From Heterohyrax brucei (Eukaryota > Chordata > Mammalia > Hyracoidea > Procaviidae): a DNA stretch of 64,000 bases. Made by a program: the position numbers and the translations under genes. How positions within the stretch are numbered: the stretch's first letter is position 1; each line of letters starts with the position of its first letter. The notes under the pieces were generated by a model. That model did no database searches. It was not told where the DNA came from and was given only the letters and a program-made list of their open reading frames with translations. The stretch is from the NCBI GenBank assembly GCA_028571685.1, contig CM053141.1, positions 75,067,833 through 75,131,832 on the forward strand, in the 5' to 3' direction. This document shows positions 36,145 to 47,099 of this stretch, piece by piece.

Positions 36145-37480
36145 CTTAAGGCCAAATCATTCAGGCTTTGCTCCTAATATTTTTCCTTACACATTGAGAA
36201 CAGCTAATTTAGGTTTTAATTTGATTAGTGTTTAACTGAGTGAGATGGGAGATCACCAATTTAACTTTTGCACAGAGGACTTCTATCTCTAGTTTTATTG
36301 AGGTTTAATTTTGTTTTGTTATTTCAAGGGTATCAAGTAAGGAAGGCTTCAAACTGAGTCTGGGGCAAAAGGAGAAGGCAGGCTAACATGTTAGCATTTT
36401 CATCCACTGGGTTTCTGGCTGTGTTATTACTGACCCCCTCAGGACCTAGGGGATAAACCCTCCGTCTGATTTCTCATCAGTGAACCTGACAAAGTAATTC
36501 ACCTCCACACTTGATGCCTAACTTCAAGCGGCAGAAAGACGTGTTTCAGAACGAATATTGTGTTATTGACATGTCCAGATTCTATAAATATCCTCAGTAG
36601 TTATAAAACACAAAGGGGAAAAATAAAATTTGCTTATTTCTACTCTCCCTAAGACAAAGCCACAAACGCCTCAATTGAATTGCCTGCAACTTCTTACAAG
36701 TCACTTCATGGTAAGTGTACTATGGAAAAAAAAAGGAGAAATGGAGGGTAAAGTCCTAGGAACTTCTCCTTTATTCTTGTAGTCTCTCTCTTCTCATACT
36801 TGGAGTGACAGGAACAGAGAATGAGGATGGAAATGGTATGATTGATACAGACACAAAATCTCACCAGCGGTTAAGATTCTCAGGGGAAATTTCTACCACA
36901 GCCTGAGCCTCTTGGTGCTCACTACCCTTTGGAGTGGTTCTGTTTTTAAAAATCAAAGGAACGCAACATTTTGGACTTCACATAGGATGCAGTAGGAGAC
37001 ATTAAGAGCATTCTCTCCATCAAAAGTGATGGCTTTTAGCAAAGCTCAGTTTCCATTGATGGGGCTGACAAGACTGAGCTTGTGACTGTCACAGAGAAGA
37101 AGGAAAGATGGAGAACTTGGCAAGGGGTCCCTGCTTGAAAAGATGCAGCTGGCTGTGAAACATCACCTTGGATTACAGGGCTCACCACCACTCTGTGTGT
37201 GTGTAAAACACCTTTAGTCTTTCCCTATTCCAACCTATCATGCACCTGTCTCCAAACTAATCCTTCTAATCTAAACAGTTACCTTGGTCACAGCATGTCT
37301 TGCCCTCAGTGAGTCCCTAAGGCCCCTTAAAATGTCAGTTGTACCCTAGCCTGATTTCATACTGTATGGGAATCTGGCTGCCTCTGACATTTAATCTCCT
37401 TCTATCCCTATCAGGAATCTGCAACTACAGTTGATATGCCCTGCACTGCTTTATATTTGCCCAATTTTATGCCTTTGCCC
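36145..37480. other. intergenic stretch, nothing recognised
   Basis: 1.3 kb with no repeat or gene that I can name. Confidence 0.4.
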
Positions 37481-37483
37481 AGG

Positions 37484-37693
37484 TCCCAGGTGGCTCAAAT
37501 AGTTTGGCTTGACTACTAACCTAAAGATAGGAAGAACTTACTCAGAGGTGTTGTGGAGGAAAGGCCTGGCAATCTGTTTTTGTGCTTCTGTAAACATTAC
37601 AACCAAGAAAACTCTATGGATCAGTTCTACTCTGTAATACATGAGGTTTATCCTGAAGAAAAATTGACTCTACAGCAATGAGTTTGTTTTTCA
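37484..37693 (+). repeat. AfroSINE, long variant
   Basis: It runs from ggtggctcaaatagtttggc to caatgagtttgtttttc, and has the variant middle ggaggaaaggcctggcaatc. Confidence 0.75.
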
Positions 37694-37841
37694 TTGTTGT
37701 TATAGTTAGACATTTGTCTGTGAAAGTGTCCAATCTCTTCACCCGGAACATGCTTCTTCTGTTTTTTCCAAGCCATTAGCTCTAAGGTATGATTCCCAAG
37801 AGTGGAACTTAGATTTAGGGGGGAGCAGGTAGCATCTAGGT

Positions 37842-38053
37842 GATAGAAATGGTTAAGGGCTTGGATACTAACCAAAAGATTGGTTGGTTCAAGCTCACCC
37901 AGAGGTATCTCAGAAGAAAGGCTTGGCTATCTGCTTCCAAAAGATCACAGGCTTTGACAATTGTTGAGCACAGTTCTACTCTGTAACACATGGGGTCACC
38001 AAGAATCACAACAAATTGACAGCAAGTAGTTGGAGGTTTTTTAGGTTGTTTAT
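37842..38053 (+). repeat. AfroSINE, long variant
   Basis: It has agaagaaaggcttggctatctgc, agttctactctgtaacacatgg and the tail ttggaggttttttaggttg. It is a near neighbour of the same variant at 37484. Confidence 0.75.
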
Positions 38054-38099
38054 TTTTTAGTGTGTACTAGTGCAAAAAAATATGAGTTCGATCAATCCA

Positions 38100-38440
38100 G
38101 TTTCCTATCCTTCCAGAACTGGAACCAGGAAACACGAAAACAATGAGCCAGTAGCAGTAAGAGTAGAAACTACGTGGATACCCTGAGGGAGAGTTAGACA
38201 CGTGGCAAGCAGAAGGCGTGAGCAAGCCGGAGTTAAGTGAGTGCAGAAACCCCTGCTAAGCAGAACCAGCCAATTAGTAGAGAGAGGAGAACTGGGCCGA
38301 AGCGCAAGGAGAAGTGAAAAGCCATGAGAAAGAGATAAAGAGACCAGTGAGTCCCTGAAGCTCCCAGCCCCTGAGACTGCCTTAGTCTCTGGAACTATCT
38401 CAGTTCCTATAATAAAACCCCCTTGTCTCAAACTAGCTTA
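38100..38440 (+). repeat. possible LTR, unclassified
   Basis: A GA-rich block with cctataataaaacccccttg near the right end, like an LTR polyadenylation region. No inverted termini or target duplication are clear. Confidence 0.3.
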
Positions 38441-38845
38441 CATCAGTATTCCTTAAAAACACACACAAAAAATCTAACTTGAACAGTAGGAAAGCAATGG
38501 CATATTTTTATCATAAAAATTAAATGCATCTATTCTGAAAACACTAGGAACAAATCCAACAGGACTATAGGGATCATTTCTTCTTCAGCTGGATGTGAGA
38601 CACAGGAGCAGACCACTGTAAAGGGCAGACTGATGTTTTCTCAGAGAATTCAGAAGAGGTAACCTCTTACTACTTCAATCCTAAGGCAGCCACGACTGTC
38701 TGACATCTCAAAAGTGTTTCTGCTTGCTTTCACGATGAAGGCTGCTCCTGGTGAGGTGTGCTGAAGTGCCTTGGTAGAGAATGCCCTCTTTGACAATGAG
38801 AAGCTATGCCTCTTATCAGTTTTGTGACTGGTGTACACCTAAAGG

Positions 38846-39750
38846 GTCATCCAGTAACGGGGTCCTATCTTTGAACTTGTGTACGTGATACAGTTCTAAT
38901 AGTTTTATTATTCTGAAGTACATTTGATGGCATTGTGTGTGGAAAAGGGCTTTGGGTAACTGGCCAACACAGCCGCTTCCAAATGGGGCCAAAAGTAATC
39001 AGTTACCAGAGCCTGATGTCTTTCACCATCTATAGTCACTGCCTCTCCTCATTCATCTTGGAAAAAAGAAGAGCCAATGATTCTGCTGAACCAAAATCCA
39101 CACCAAATGGGGATGAAGTGGACGTTCTCGAATCTCCATTGGATTCTCATTGCTCCAAATGAGACAGCTTTGTTTGTTAACAAAACCATTCATCCAAAAA
39201 TGAGTCTTATTACTGAAGACGATATTTCAGCTAAAAGCTGCATCAACTTCCAGCTGCTCCAGAGTCCAGTCAGCAAACACATGGCACACTCTATGGCCAG
39301 TGGACATCAGTTCTTGAGTTAGAAAAATTTTGTAAGGGAAAAATTCAAGTCTAGATGCAAAATATGCCAAACTGTGATTGCTAAGAAGCCCAGTTCTTGT
39401 GCTCTGAGAGAAACTAATTGGGATGGATTCTTACGTACTCTCTGATGAACAGTGGTGATGTTTTCATTGGACTGTGCAGTTCATTGAGGCATAGTCTTTA
39501 TCTCATTGGCAACAGACACAATTGTCTCAAATTTTTTGATAAAATGTTCAATAGTTCTATTGGTGAGACAAGTATGTGCATTGTAAATTTCACGTAACTC
39601 ACAGAATGTTTGATGAACGGAGCACCCATTTTGATAATAAACTTTAATAATTTCTACGTGTTATGGAATCATGTAAATTTCATGGCTATTTGTCAAGACA
39701 TCAAAAAAAGTGACAAACATGGCAGCTATAGCTTCACAAATATTGCTGCC
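38846..39750 (-). pseudogene. Tc1/mariner/IS630-type transposase relic
   Basis: Minus strand conceptual translation gives, in order, an N-terminal HTH-like region (YYQNGCS, then IYNAHTCLTNRTIEHFIKKF), SNENITTVHQRVRKNPS, RAQELGF, then IVFSNKTHFWMNGFVNKQ and IWSNENPMEIRERPLHP, and finally LLLAPFGS/YFWP-like text. This is the order in DDE_3-type transposases common in insects and other invertebrates, where the first motif is IIFSDEAHF; here the catalytic Asp has become Asn. Several stops and frame changes occur, and the region holding the second Asp is not seen. The left end agggtcatccagtaacgggg may be the terminal repeat. It is a different lineage from the DD34D mariner copies nearby. Dead; family-level identification is by eye. 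Confidence 0.72.
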
Positions 39751-39799
39751 ATGAGCTGTCAAAAATAAGACATCCTTATATGAAGGCCCTTTTCTAGCC

Positions 39800-39900
39800 C
39801 TGTGACCCTCAACAAGTCACTTCATCTCTCTGAGACTGAGTTTCCTCCTTCGAGATAGGCCACCACTAAACTAACTTCCAGTATTAATACTATATGACCC
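39800..39900 (-). repeat. MIR fragment
   Basis: The text gccctgtgaccctcaacaagtcac and ctctgagactgagtttcctcc is MIR. Confidence 0.65.
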
Positions 39901-39984
39901 TTCTAAATAAATTTCTTGTTCCGATTAGAATAGAACAGGAGGTATACTAGAAGAAGAAGAACAATTCTAGACCAGAAGTCAAGA

Positions 39985-40110
39985 AACGTCTACATCTCTG
40001 CCACTCACTGGCTGTGTGACCTGAGGCAACTCATTTGACGTATCTGGGCCCTATCGGTAAAACAAGGGAATTGGTTTATGTCTCACCGAAAATGCATTTC
40101 ACTCCAAAAT
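39985..40110 (-). repeat. MIR fragment
   Basis: The text ctggctgtgtgacctgaggc and aactcatttgacgtatctggg is MIR. Confidence 0.6.
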
Positions 40111-40470
40111 CTCTGTTTTAAGAATACTTAATGTTCCCCAATCTATGATTCCAGTGATACTCTGCATATGTTTTTAAAACTCCTAACCCTGTTTTTCTTT
40201 ATCAGCCTGGAATGTCCACAAAGCAATATGACAACATTTTCAGGAGCGCTTTCTTTTTTCGTTATGCCCACCTACAGACTGAGAATAAAAAATGTTGGTG
40301 GAAATCTGGTATGAGTTTCAGTAAGCTCTCAGTTGGAACCAACACGTGGACTACTTTGGATTTCTGACGGTTGGTGATGGAGAGCTGTGGTGACTACATA
40401 GAAATACAGGCTATATTCAAAAGAAAAACCATGTCTTTTTTCCCAAAAACCGTACCTCTGTAAGGTAGAA

Positions 40471-40651
40471 GGAGTCCCTGAGTGGTGCAAACAGTATTGC
40501 AATTGGCTGCTAACTGAAGGGTTGCTGGTTCAAGTCCACTGAGAGATGTCTCAGAAGAAATCAGCCACTGAAAACTGTAAGGACACAGTTCTACTCTGAG
40601 ACACATGACATCACCATGAGTCGGAATCAACTCTAGGGGCAACTGATTTTG
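40471..40651 (+). repeat. AfroSINE, long variant
   Basis: It starts ggagtccctgagtggtgc, has a good B box (tggttcaagtccac), and carries agatgtctcagaagaaatcag. It ends atgagtcggaatcaactc. Confidence 0.85.
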
Positions 40652-40784
40652 TAAACAGAAAGTGAAAGTGTGAATATCAAAACATTCCTTAGGGGAATTT
40701 TAAACAAAAACCATTAATAGGGGTAATTAGGAGCTTGGGGTTCCCTGGATTAAGGTAGTACCAGATAAACACAAGTCCTTTGCC

Positions 40785-40816
40785 ATGAGTTGATTCCAAT
40801 TCATGGAGACCTGATG
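40785..40816 (-). repeat. AfroSINE tail fragment
   Basis: The text tgccatgagttgattccaattc is the reverse tail; it ends at the TA used by mariner copy D. Confidence 0.45.
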
Positions 40817-40818
40817 TA

Positions 40819-41366
40819 CAAGATCCGACAATTAAATCTGCAAAATTACCTGGTCTAAGTGCCACAAACCTCATTGCTGAATATCACTGGCAATCACTTT
40901 GACATACTACCCTTGAGCAGATATGCACCCATGCCAGCACCTAGTCCACCCTTCAAAGCAATTTTGGAACTCTTTCTGGAGAGGCCTTTGTGCACTGGGA
41001 CATGGTAGCAAGTTGTGAACTTAACTGTATAGTTGCCTGTGAGGGAGTTTTGGGCCAGTAAACAAATAACTGTATTGGAACACCCTCCTTATTCACGTGA
41101 TCTGGCCCGCAGTGGCTTTCCTCTTTACTTGAAGATAAAAGAAATATTGAAAGGAAGATATTTTGAAGACATTCAGGACACCAAGGTAATACAATGATGA
41201 CAGTGCTGATGGCCATTCCAGAAAAATTGCTTTGAAAGGTGGACTGGGTGCTGGTGTCAGTGCATAGCTTCCCAAGGGGAGTACTTCAAAGGTGATTGTA
41301 AATGATATTCAGCAATGAGGTATGAAGCACCTTTTCCTGGAATGAGTTCACGTCAGGCCTCATGTG
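40819..41366 (+). mobile_element. palindromic mariner derivative, copy D
   Basis: The left terminus caagatccgacaattaaat follows TA at 40817. The right half ends with gagttcacgtcaggcc. The arms (about 40819-40985 and 41200-41366) are reverse complements. The + strand centre reads KIKEILKGRYFEDIQD, preceded by a degraded SPDLAP motif. Confidence 0.8.
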
Positions 41367-41370
41367 TTAG

Positions 41371-41508
41371 AGTATAACTGTGCATCACAGGGTTTCAATG
41401 GCTGAGTTTTTCATCAGAAACCAGGCCTTTCTTCTGAGGCACCTATAGGCAAATTTGAACCTCCAAACTTTTAGTTAGCAGCTGAACAGCTTAACCCAGG
41501 GACTCCCC
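41371..41508 (-). repeat. AfroSINE, long variant, truncated
   Basis: The text acagggtttcaatggctgag, caggcctttcttctgagg and ttagttagcagctgaac gives the variant middle and tRNA part in reverse. Confidence 0.65.
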
Positions 41509-41571
41509 AAGGCAATGCAGACCAACACTAAAAGGCCAGGAGCAAAATACTGCTAGCTATAATGGGAAATT

Positions 41572-41729
41572 GTTGTTAGGTGCTGATGAGTCAGTTCTAA
41601 AACACAGCAACCTCATAGGTCAGAATAGAACTGCCCCGTAGAGTTTCCAAGAAGCATCAGGCGGGTTTGAGCTGCTGAATTCTTGGTCAGCAGCTGTAGC
41701 TCTTAACCACTACGCCTCCAGGATTTCCA
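41572..41729 (-). repeat. AfroSINE
   Basis: The text ttgttgttaggtgctgatg, gaatagaactgccccgtag, cgggtttgagctgctgaattc, ending cgcctccaggatttcc. Confidence 0.8.
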
Positions 41730-42043
41730 ACAGAAAGCTAGAACCCTTTAATTTCAGTAAAAACACATAGGCACAGATGACTGCAAGATACTGAAGGTCA
41801 TTGACTTCCATTGTTTCACAAACACTCTGGTGAAATGTAAGTACAATACAGTAAATTTTTATTGGAAAGATAAAAAAGATTCACCTAAAATGGGCCACTG
41901 ACCTGTAACTGAACTGTAATTCACAGATAGATGCTTGGAAGTAAAAAATAGATGAAAAGATTTTAATAACATTTGAAGTTTAAAGTGAGATATTTTGGTC
42001 ATCAGATTGGCAACAAATAAGTAAACAGTATTAGTTACTATGA

Positions 42044-42221
42044 AAGAGCTCTGGTAGCTCAGTGGTTAAATAATCAGCTCTCACCAAAAGGCCAGCAGTT
42101 CAAACCCACCAGCCTCTCACTGGGAGGAAGATATGGCAATCTTTTTCCCCAAATCTTACTGTGTCCTATAGGGTTGCTATAAGTCAGACTAGCTGGAGTT
42201 GAAACTAGCTTGATAGCACCA
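42044..42221 (+). repeat. AfroSINE, insert variant
   Basis: It runs from agagctctggtagctcagtgg through cagttcaaacccaccagcc and tgggaggaagatatggc to gttgctataagtcagac. Confidence 0.8.
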
Positions 42222-42303
42222 AGCAACAATACTAACAGTGCTGGTAAGGGCATTAAGGAAATAACGCAGTCTATACACAGGACATAGTGCAAAAATTTAA
42301 ATA

Positions 42304-42492
42304 CGAAGTCAGACAGTTAAGTTTGCAAACTCATCCTAGAAAACATGCTACATACTTTATTGCTGCATATCACTACGGTCACCTTTGAAGCACTCACCTT
42401 GGGAAGCTGTGCACTGATGCCAGTGTCTAGTCCACCCCTCGAAGCAATGCTGTAACTTTTTTTCTAGAATGTCCATCACAGCTGTCATCGCA
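42304..42492. mobile_element. mariner arm, copy E
   Basis: It follows TA at 42302-42303 and starts cgaagtcagacagttaag. It has only the left arm, to ctgtcatcgca, and is directly followed by copy F. Confidence 0.7.
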
Positions 42493-42676
42493 TGAGGTCT
42501 GACAGGTAAGTTTGTGAACTTGTCCTAGGAAAAGTGCTGTATGTCTCATTGCTGAGTATCACTGACAGTCACCTTCGAAGTACTCCCTTTGGGAAAGTAT
42601 GCACCTACCCAACCACCTAGCCACTCTTTAGAGGACTTTTCTAGGATGAGTTTGTGACCTTAATTGTCAGACCTCA
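42493..42676. mobile_element. mariner short element, copy F
   Basis: This 184-bp element starts tgaggtctgacaggtaag and ends ccttaattgtcagacctca, followed by TA. It keeps one arm and a second terminus only and has no coding sequence. Confidence 0.75.
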
Positions 42677-42864
42677 TATGCCTATGCATTGATCTAGAAG
42701 TATCAGTTCTAGAAATTAAGTCTTAATGCATACTTCCATGATACACAGTGACGTTCATTCACATGCAGTAGTAAAAACTGAAAACTGCTCACATCAATAG
42801 TAGATTGGTAAGATAATTTTTTTATCCACCTACAGAATATCACAAGCTGTTTTAAGAAGAGTGA

Positions 42865-42877
42865 GTTTCTTAAATGT
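42865..42877 (+). repeat. left target-site duplication of the RTE insertion
   Basis: The text gtttcttaaatgt corresponds to gtttttaaatgt at 45488-45499, apart from one inserted base. Confidence 0.65.
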
Positions 42878-45487
42878 TCTTTCCTTCAGTATTGCAAATT
42901 GAGACTTCAATTTTTTTTTTTAGTTCTTTCAGCTTGAAAAATGCAGAGTGTGCTCTTCCCCTTTGGTTTTCGATTTCCAGCTCTTGGCACATGTCATTGA
43001 AATACTTCATTTTGTCTTCTCAAATTGTCCTCAAATATCTTCTGTTCAGGTCTTTTACTTCATCATTTCTTCCTTTTACTTTCACTGCTTGATATTTGAG
43101 AGCAAGTTTCAGAGTCTCTTCTGACATCTAGTTTGGTCTTTCATTTCTTTCCTGTCTTTTTAATGACCTCTTGCTTTCTTCATGGATCGTGTCTTTGATA
43201 CTATTCCACAGTTTGTCTGATCTTCAGTCATTAATGTTCAATGCATCAAATCTGTTCTTGAAACATTCTCTAAACACAGGTGGGATAGACTCAAGATCAT
43301 ACTTCAGCCTTGGTCATGGACTCGTTCTAATTTTCTTCAGTTTCAACTTGAATTTGCATATGAACAATTGATGGTCTTTGCCGCAGTCAGCACCTAGTCT
43401 TGTTCTGACTGCTGGTATGGAGCTTTTCCATAGCCTTTTTCCACAATTGATTTGATTCAGTTCCTGTGCATTCCACCTGGTGAGGTCCATGTGTACAGTC
43501 ACCTTTTGTGTTGGTTAAAAAAAGTATTTGCAATGAGGAAGTCATTGGTCTTGCAAAACTCTATCATGCGATCTCCAGCATCGTTTCTATCACCAAGGCT
43601 ATATTTTCCAACCACAAATCTTTCTTCAGGAAACCCTGGTGGCATAGTGAGTTGAGTGCTATGTCTTCTGACCAAAAAGTCAGCAGTTCAAGTCCACCAG
43701 GTGCCCCTTGGAGACCCTATGGGGCAGTTCTGCTCTGACCTATAGGGTTGCTATGTGTCAGAGCCTACTTGACAACAGTGGCTTTTCAATCCTTCTTCCT
43801 TGTTTCCAACTTCTGTGTTACAATCACCAATAATTATCAATGTATCCTGATTGCATATTTGACTCAGAAAGTATCACGATTGCATTAAACAGCTTGAGAA
43901 GCATCAAAAGGAGATGGAAGGAATACACAGTCATTCCAGAAGGAATTGGTCAATGTTCAGCTGTTTGGAGAGGGTAACATATGATCAGGAATGGATATTG
44001 AAGGAAGAGATCAAAGCTTCATTGAAAGCATTGACAAAAAACAAAAATCCAAGACTCTAGGAATTGATGGAATACCAGTTGAGATGTTTCAACAAACAGA
44101 TGTAGGACAGGAATTGCTCACTCATCTATGCCAAGAAATTTGGAGAACAAGTAGAACAGGTACCTGGCCAACCAGCTGGAAAAGATCCATATCTATGCCT
44201 GTTCCCAAGAAAGTTGATCCATCTGAATACAGAAATTACTGAATTATCATTAATATCACATGCCAGTAAAATTTTGTTAGGGATCATTCAAAAATGACTG
44301 CAATAATATATTGACAGGCAACTGTCAGAAATTCAAGCCAGATTCCAAAGAGTACATGGAGCCAGGGATGTCACTGCTGATGTCAGATGGATCTTGGCTG
44401 AAAGCAGGAGAAAACAGAAAGATGTTTACCTGTGTTCCATTAACTATGCAAAGGCTGTGTGGATCATAACAAATCATGGCTAACACTGTGGAAAATGGGC
44501 ATTCCAGAACACCTAATTGTGCTCATGAGGAATCTGTATGTGGATCAAGAAGCAGTCATGTGAAGCAGAACAAGGGGACACTGCATGGTTTAAAGTCAGG
44601 AAAGGTATGTGTCAGGGTTTTATCCTTTCACCATACCATTTCAATCTGTATGGTGAGCAAATAATCCTAGAAGCTGGACTATATGAAGAAGAGCAAGGCA
44701 TCAGGATTGGAGGATGACTCATTAACAACTTGCATTAGGCAGATGACACAACCCTTCTTGCTGGAAGTGAAGAGGATTTGGAATACTTACTGATGAAGAT
44801 CAAAGACCACAGCCTTCAATGTAGATCACACCTCAACATCAATAAAACAAAAATCTTCACAACCGCAACTGTAAGCAACATCATGATAAATGAAGGATTG
44901 AGGTTGTCAAGGGTTTGGTTTTACTTGGTTCCGCAATGAATGCCGTGGAAGAGCATTGTATTGGGAAAAGCTACTGCAAAGGGCCTCTTTAAATTATTAA
45001 AAAGTAAGGTGTCACCTTGAAGACTAAGGTGTGTCTGACCCAAGCTGCGGTATTTTCCGTCATGTCATATACATGTGAAAGCTGGATCATAAATAAGAAA
45101 GACAAGAAAATTGATGCCTTTTAAGTCTGGTGTTGGACAAGAATGTTGAATGCACCACTAACAGCCAAAAGAACAAACGTCTGTTCTGGAACAGGTACAA
45201 TCAGAGTGCTCCTCGTAAGTGAAGATGGTGAGACTGTGTCTTACATGCTTTGGACAAGTTGTCAGGAGGGATCAGTCCCTGGAGAAGGCCATGACGCTTG
45301 GTAGTGGAAGGTCATTGAAAAAGAGGACAACTCAACAAGATGGATTGACACAGTGGCTGCAACAATGGGCTTAAGCACAAAAACTGTTGTGGGCATGGTG
45401 CTGGGGGAGACTGGGCAGTGTTTTGTTCTATTGTGCATAGGTTCACTATGAGTTGGAGCCAACTCGACAGCACCTGACAACTACAAC
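42878..45487 (+). mobile_element. RTE LINE insertion with 5' inversion
   Basis: From 42878 to about 43870 the element is on the minus strand: it encodes degraded apurinic endonuclease text (WTSPGG-like region altered, DCGKDHQLFICKFKLKLKK in place of the usual SDHQLL) and the linker up to just before the reverse transcriptase. From about 43878 it is on the + strand: RRWKEYT-like linker, DGIPVEMFQQ, WPTSWKRS and PVPKK reverse-transcriptase text, ADDTTLLAGSEEDLEYL at 44739 (the YADD box with Tyr lost to a stop), and the 3' end at 45230-45487 closing with cagcacctgacaactac. An AfroSINE is nested at 43628-43787. Many stops; not active. Confidence 0.88.
43628..43787 (+). repeat. AfroSINE nested in RTE
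   Basis: A full copy, aggaaaccctggtggcatag to gacaacagtggcttttc, flanked by an 11-bp near-perfect direct repeat (aatctttcttc at 43617 and aatccttcttc at 43788) that is its target-site duplication. Confidence 0.92.
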
Positions 45488-45499
45488 GTTTTTAAATGT
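45488..45499 (+). repeat. right target-site duplication of the RTE insertion
   Basis: The text gtttttaaatgt pairs with 42865-42877. Confidence 0.65.
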
Positions 45500-45542
45500 A
45501 ATATTTTCTCTGGGTGGAAAATAAATCTTGTTAGACAATGCA

Positions 45543-45690
45543 TACCCACTGCTGTCGCATTGATTCTGACTGCTGACAACCACATATGTTACAGAGGGTA
45601 ACTCTGCTCCGTAGGGTTTTCTTGACTGTGTCCCTTATGGAAGCAGATGACCAGGCGGAATTCCCCAGCAGTGCTGGGTGAAGTTTCAGG
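45543..45690 (-). repeat. AfroSINE, long variant, truncated
   Basis: The text actgctgtcgcattgattctg, gtagggttttcttgactgtg and gaagcagatgaccaggcgg is the variant in reverse. It lacks the tRNA end. Confidence 0.7.
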
Positions 45691-45739
45691 TAGCTAAGGA
45701 CAAACTCTTTGTGCCTCCAGGACTCTTTTAGAGAATGAA

Positions 45740-45969
45740 TTGTTGTTGTTGTTGTTGTGTGCTTTTGAATGATTCTGTCCCATAACAACCCTATGGAAAG
45801 AAAGAACTGCCTCATAAGGTTAAGAGTCGGACTCAACTTGATGACAGTAGGGTATAGGATTTCCTAGACTGTAACCTTCATGAGGGAAGAACCCTGGGTT
45901 TTTTTCTTCTAGGGAGCTGAAGGCTGATTCTAGCTGCTGACCTTTGACCATTGAGCCACCAAGACTCCT
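45740..45969 (-). repeat. AfroSINE, composite
   Basis: It starts with a (TTG)6 tail, then aagaactgcctcataaggttaag, gggtttttttcttctaggg and agccaccaagactcc. A second tail-like piece (agagtcggactcaac) in the middle suggests two fused copies. Confidence 0.7.
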
Positions 45970-45984
45970 TACAGAATACTTAAA

Positions 45985-46032
45985 AATAAACCCAAACCCT
46001 TTGCTACAGAGTTGATTCTGACCTATGAACTA
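45985..46032 (-). repeat. AfroSINE tail fragment
   Basis: The text aacccaaaccctttgctac followed by agagttgattctgacctatg. Confidence 0.55.
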
Positions 46033-46822
46033 ATTTCTTTACAAGGTGCATAGGTGCCCACATGCAGGTATACACACGTACTTATGTATATATATGTGTA
46101 GGCATGTGTGCAACATACAGGTGTTCAGAAGGATCCCTGTCTGCTTCCACCCCACACTTCTCACCACTCCATGACCTAGGATCACACTGAAACTCCAGTT
46201 TTTCTAATGTGGCCGGTGCTTTCTTATCTCCACACTCAAGTACATGCTGTTCCTCTGTTTGGAACCCTGGGTCCCCACTCAATGCCTGACTAATCCTTTA
46301 ACTAAGCTTATGTCAGTGCAAGACTCTGGCCAAGTACACACTAGACTCTTACCATGTAAGTTCCTGAGAGTGAGATGACAGCATAGTTTCCCTTTCTGTA
46401 TTATGTATTCCCTATGTTGTTTGAATTTTTATTCTTGACAATAATTTTAATCATATTTCAATTAAAAAATACATACACACTAAATATAAAGAATAAAACT
46501 GAAGATGAAGTTATCTGATTTACTTCTTGTCCTCAGTGGCACTCTGGGCTATTTTGGTTTATTTCCTCTGGTTCTAGTTGGATATCACCTATCTGTGGAC
46601 TAAAATTCTCCAAATGAAGCATCCTGGGAAAATCTATGTGCAGAAGGAACGAGAGGCAGAAGACAAGGAGCACCGTGATAAAAAGGTGGCACTTACTTCC
46701 AAATATCGGGTTTGGAGACTTAAGTATTTTCAGTGCTATGGAATAAAAGATGAAGGTTTAGTTCATTGTCCAGCCTCTCAGGGAGCCTAAACACAGAAAT
46801 AACGCCAGTGGGAGAGTAGATG
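46033..46822. other. intergenic stretch with one unassigned frame
   Basis: A 70-codon + frame at 46578-46790 is lysine- and glutamate-rich, but has no splice context, family match or translation-start support. I make no gene call. Confidence 0.35.
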
Positions 46823-47045
46823 ATGTTGTTAGCCATAACTGTGTCAGCCTCTGTGTCATGGCAAACCTATGCACAATGAGATCCTACCTTGGTCATCCAT
46901 GACATTTTCACTGGCTGATTTTTCTAAGTACATCACCAGGCTTTTCTTCCTAGTTTGTCTTAGTCTGAATGCTCTGATGAAACCTGTTTGGTATCATAGC
47001 AACATGCAGGCTTCCACTGACAGATGGATGGAAACCTGGTGTTTA
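46823..47045 (-). repeat. short composite RTE element, copy 1
   Basis: The left 50 bases (tgttgttagccataactg to ctatgcacaa) are the reversed RTE 3' end. The rest, cattttcactggctgattttt to agcaacatgcaggcttcc, is the reversed RTE 5' end. The long internal coding part is missing. Confidence 0.6.
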
Positions 47046-47099
47046 AGGACCCAGAAAATAGAAAACTTTAATTCCATTTGTATTATTAAACCCTGCAGT

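Noticed and set aside
43314..43502. Minus-strand frame that might look like a separate endonuclease gene
   Set aside because: It is the inverted 5' part of the RTE insertion.
46578..46790. 70-codon lysine/glutamate-rich frame as a possible exon
   Set aside because: A ctag acceptor-like site precedes it, but no donor, family match or adjacent exon supports it.
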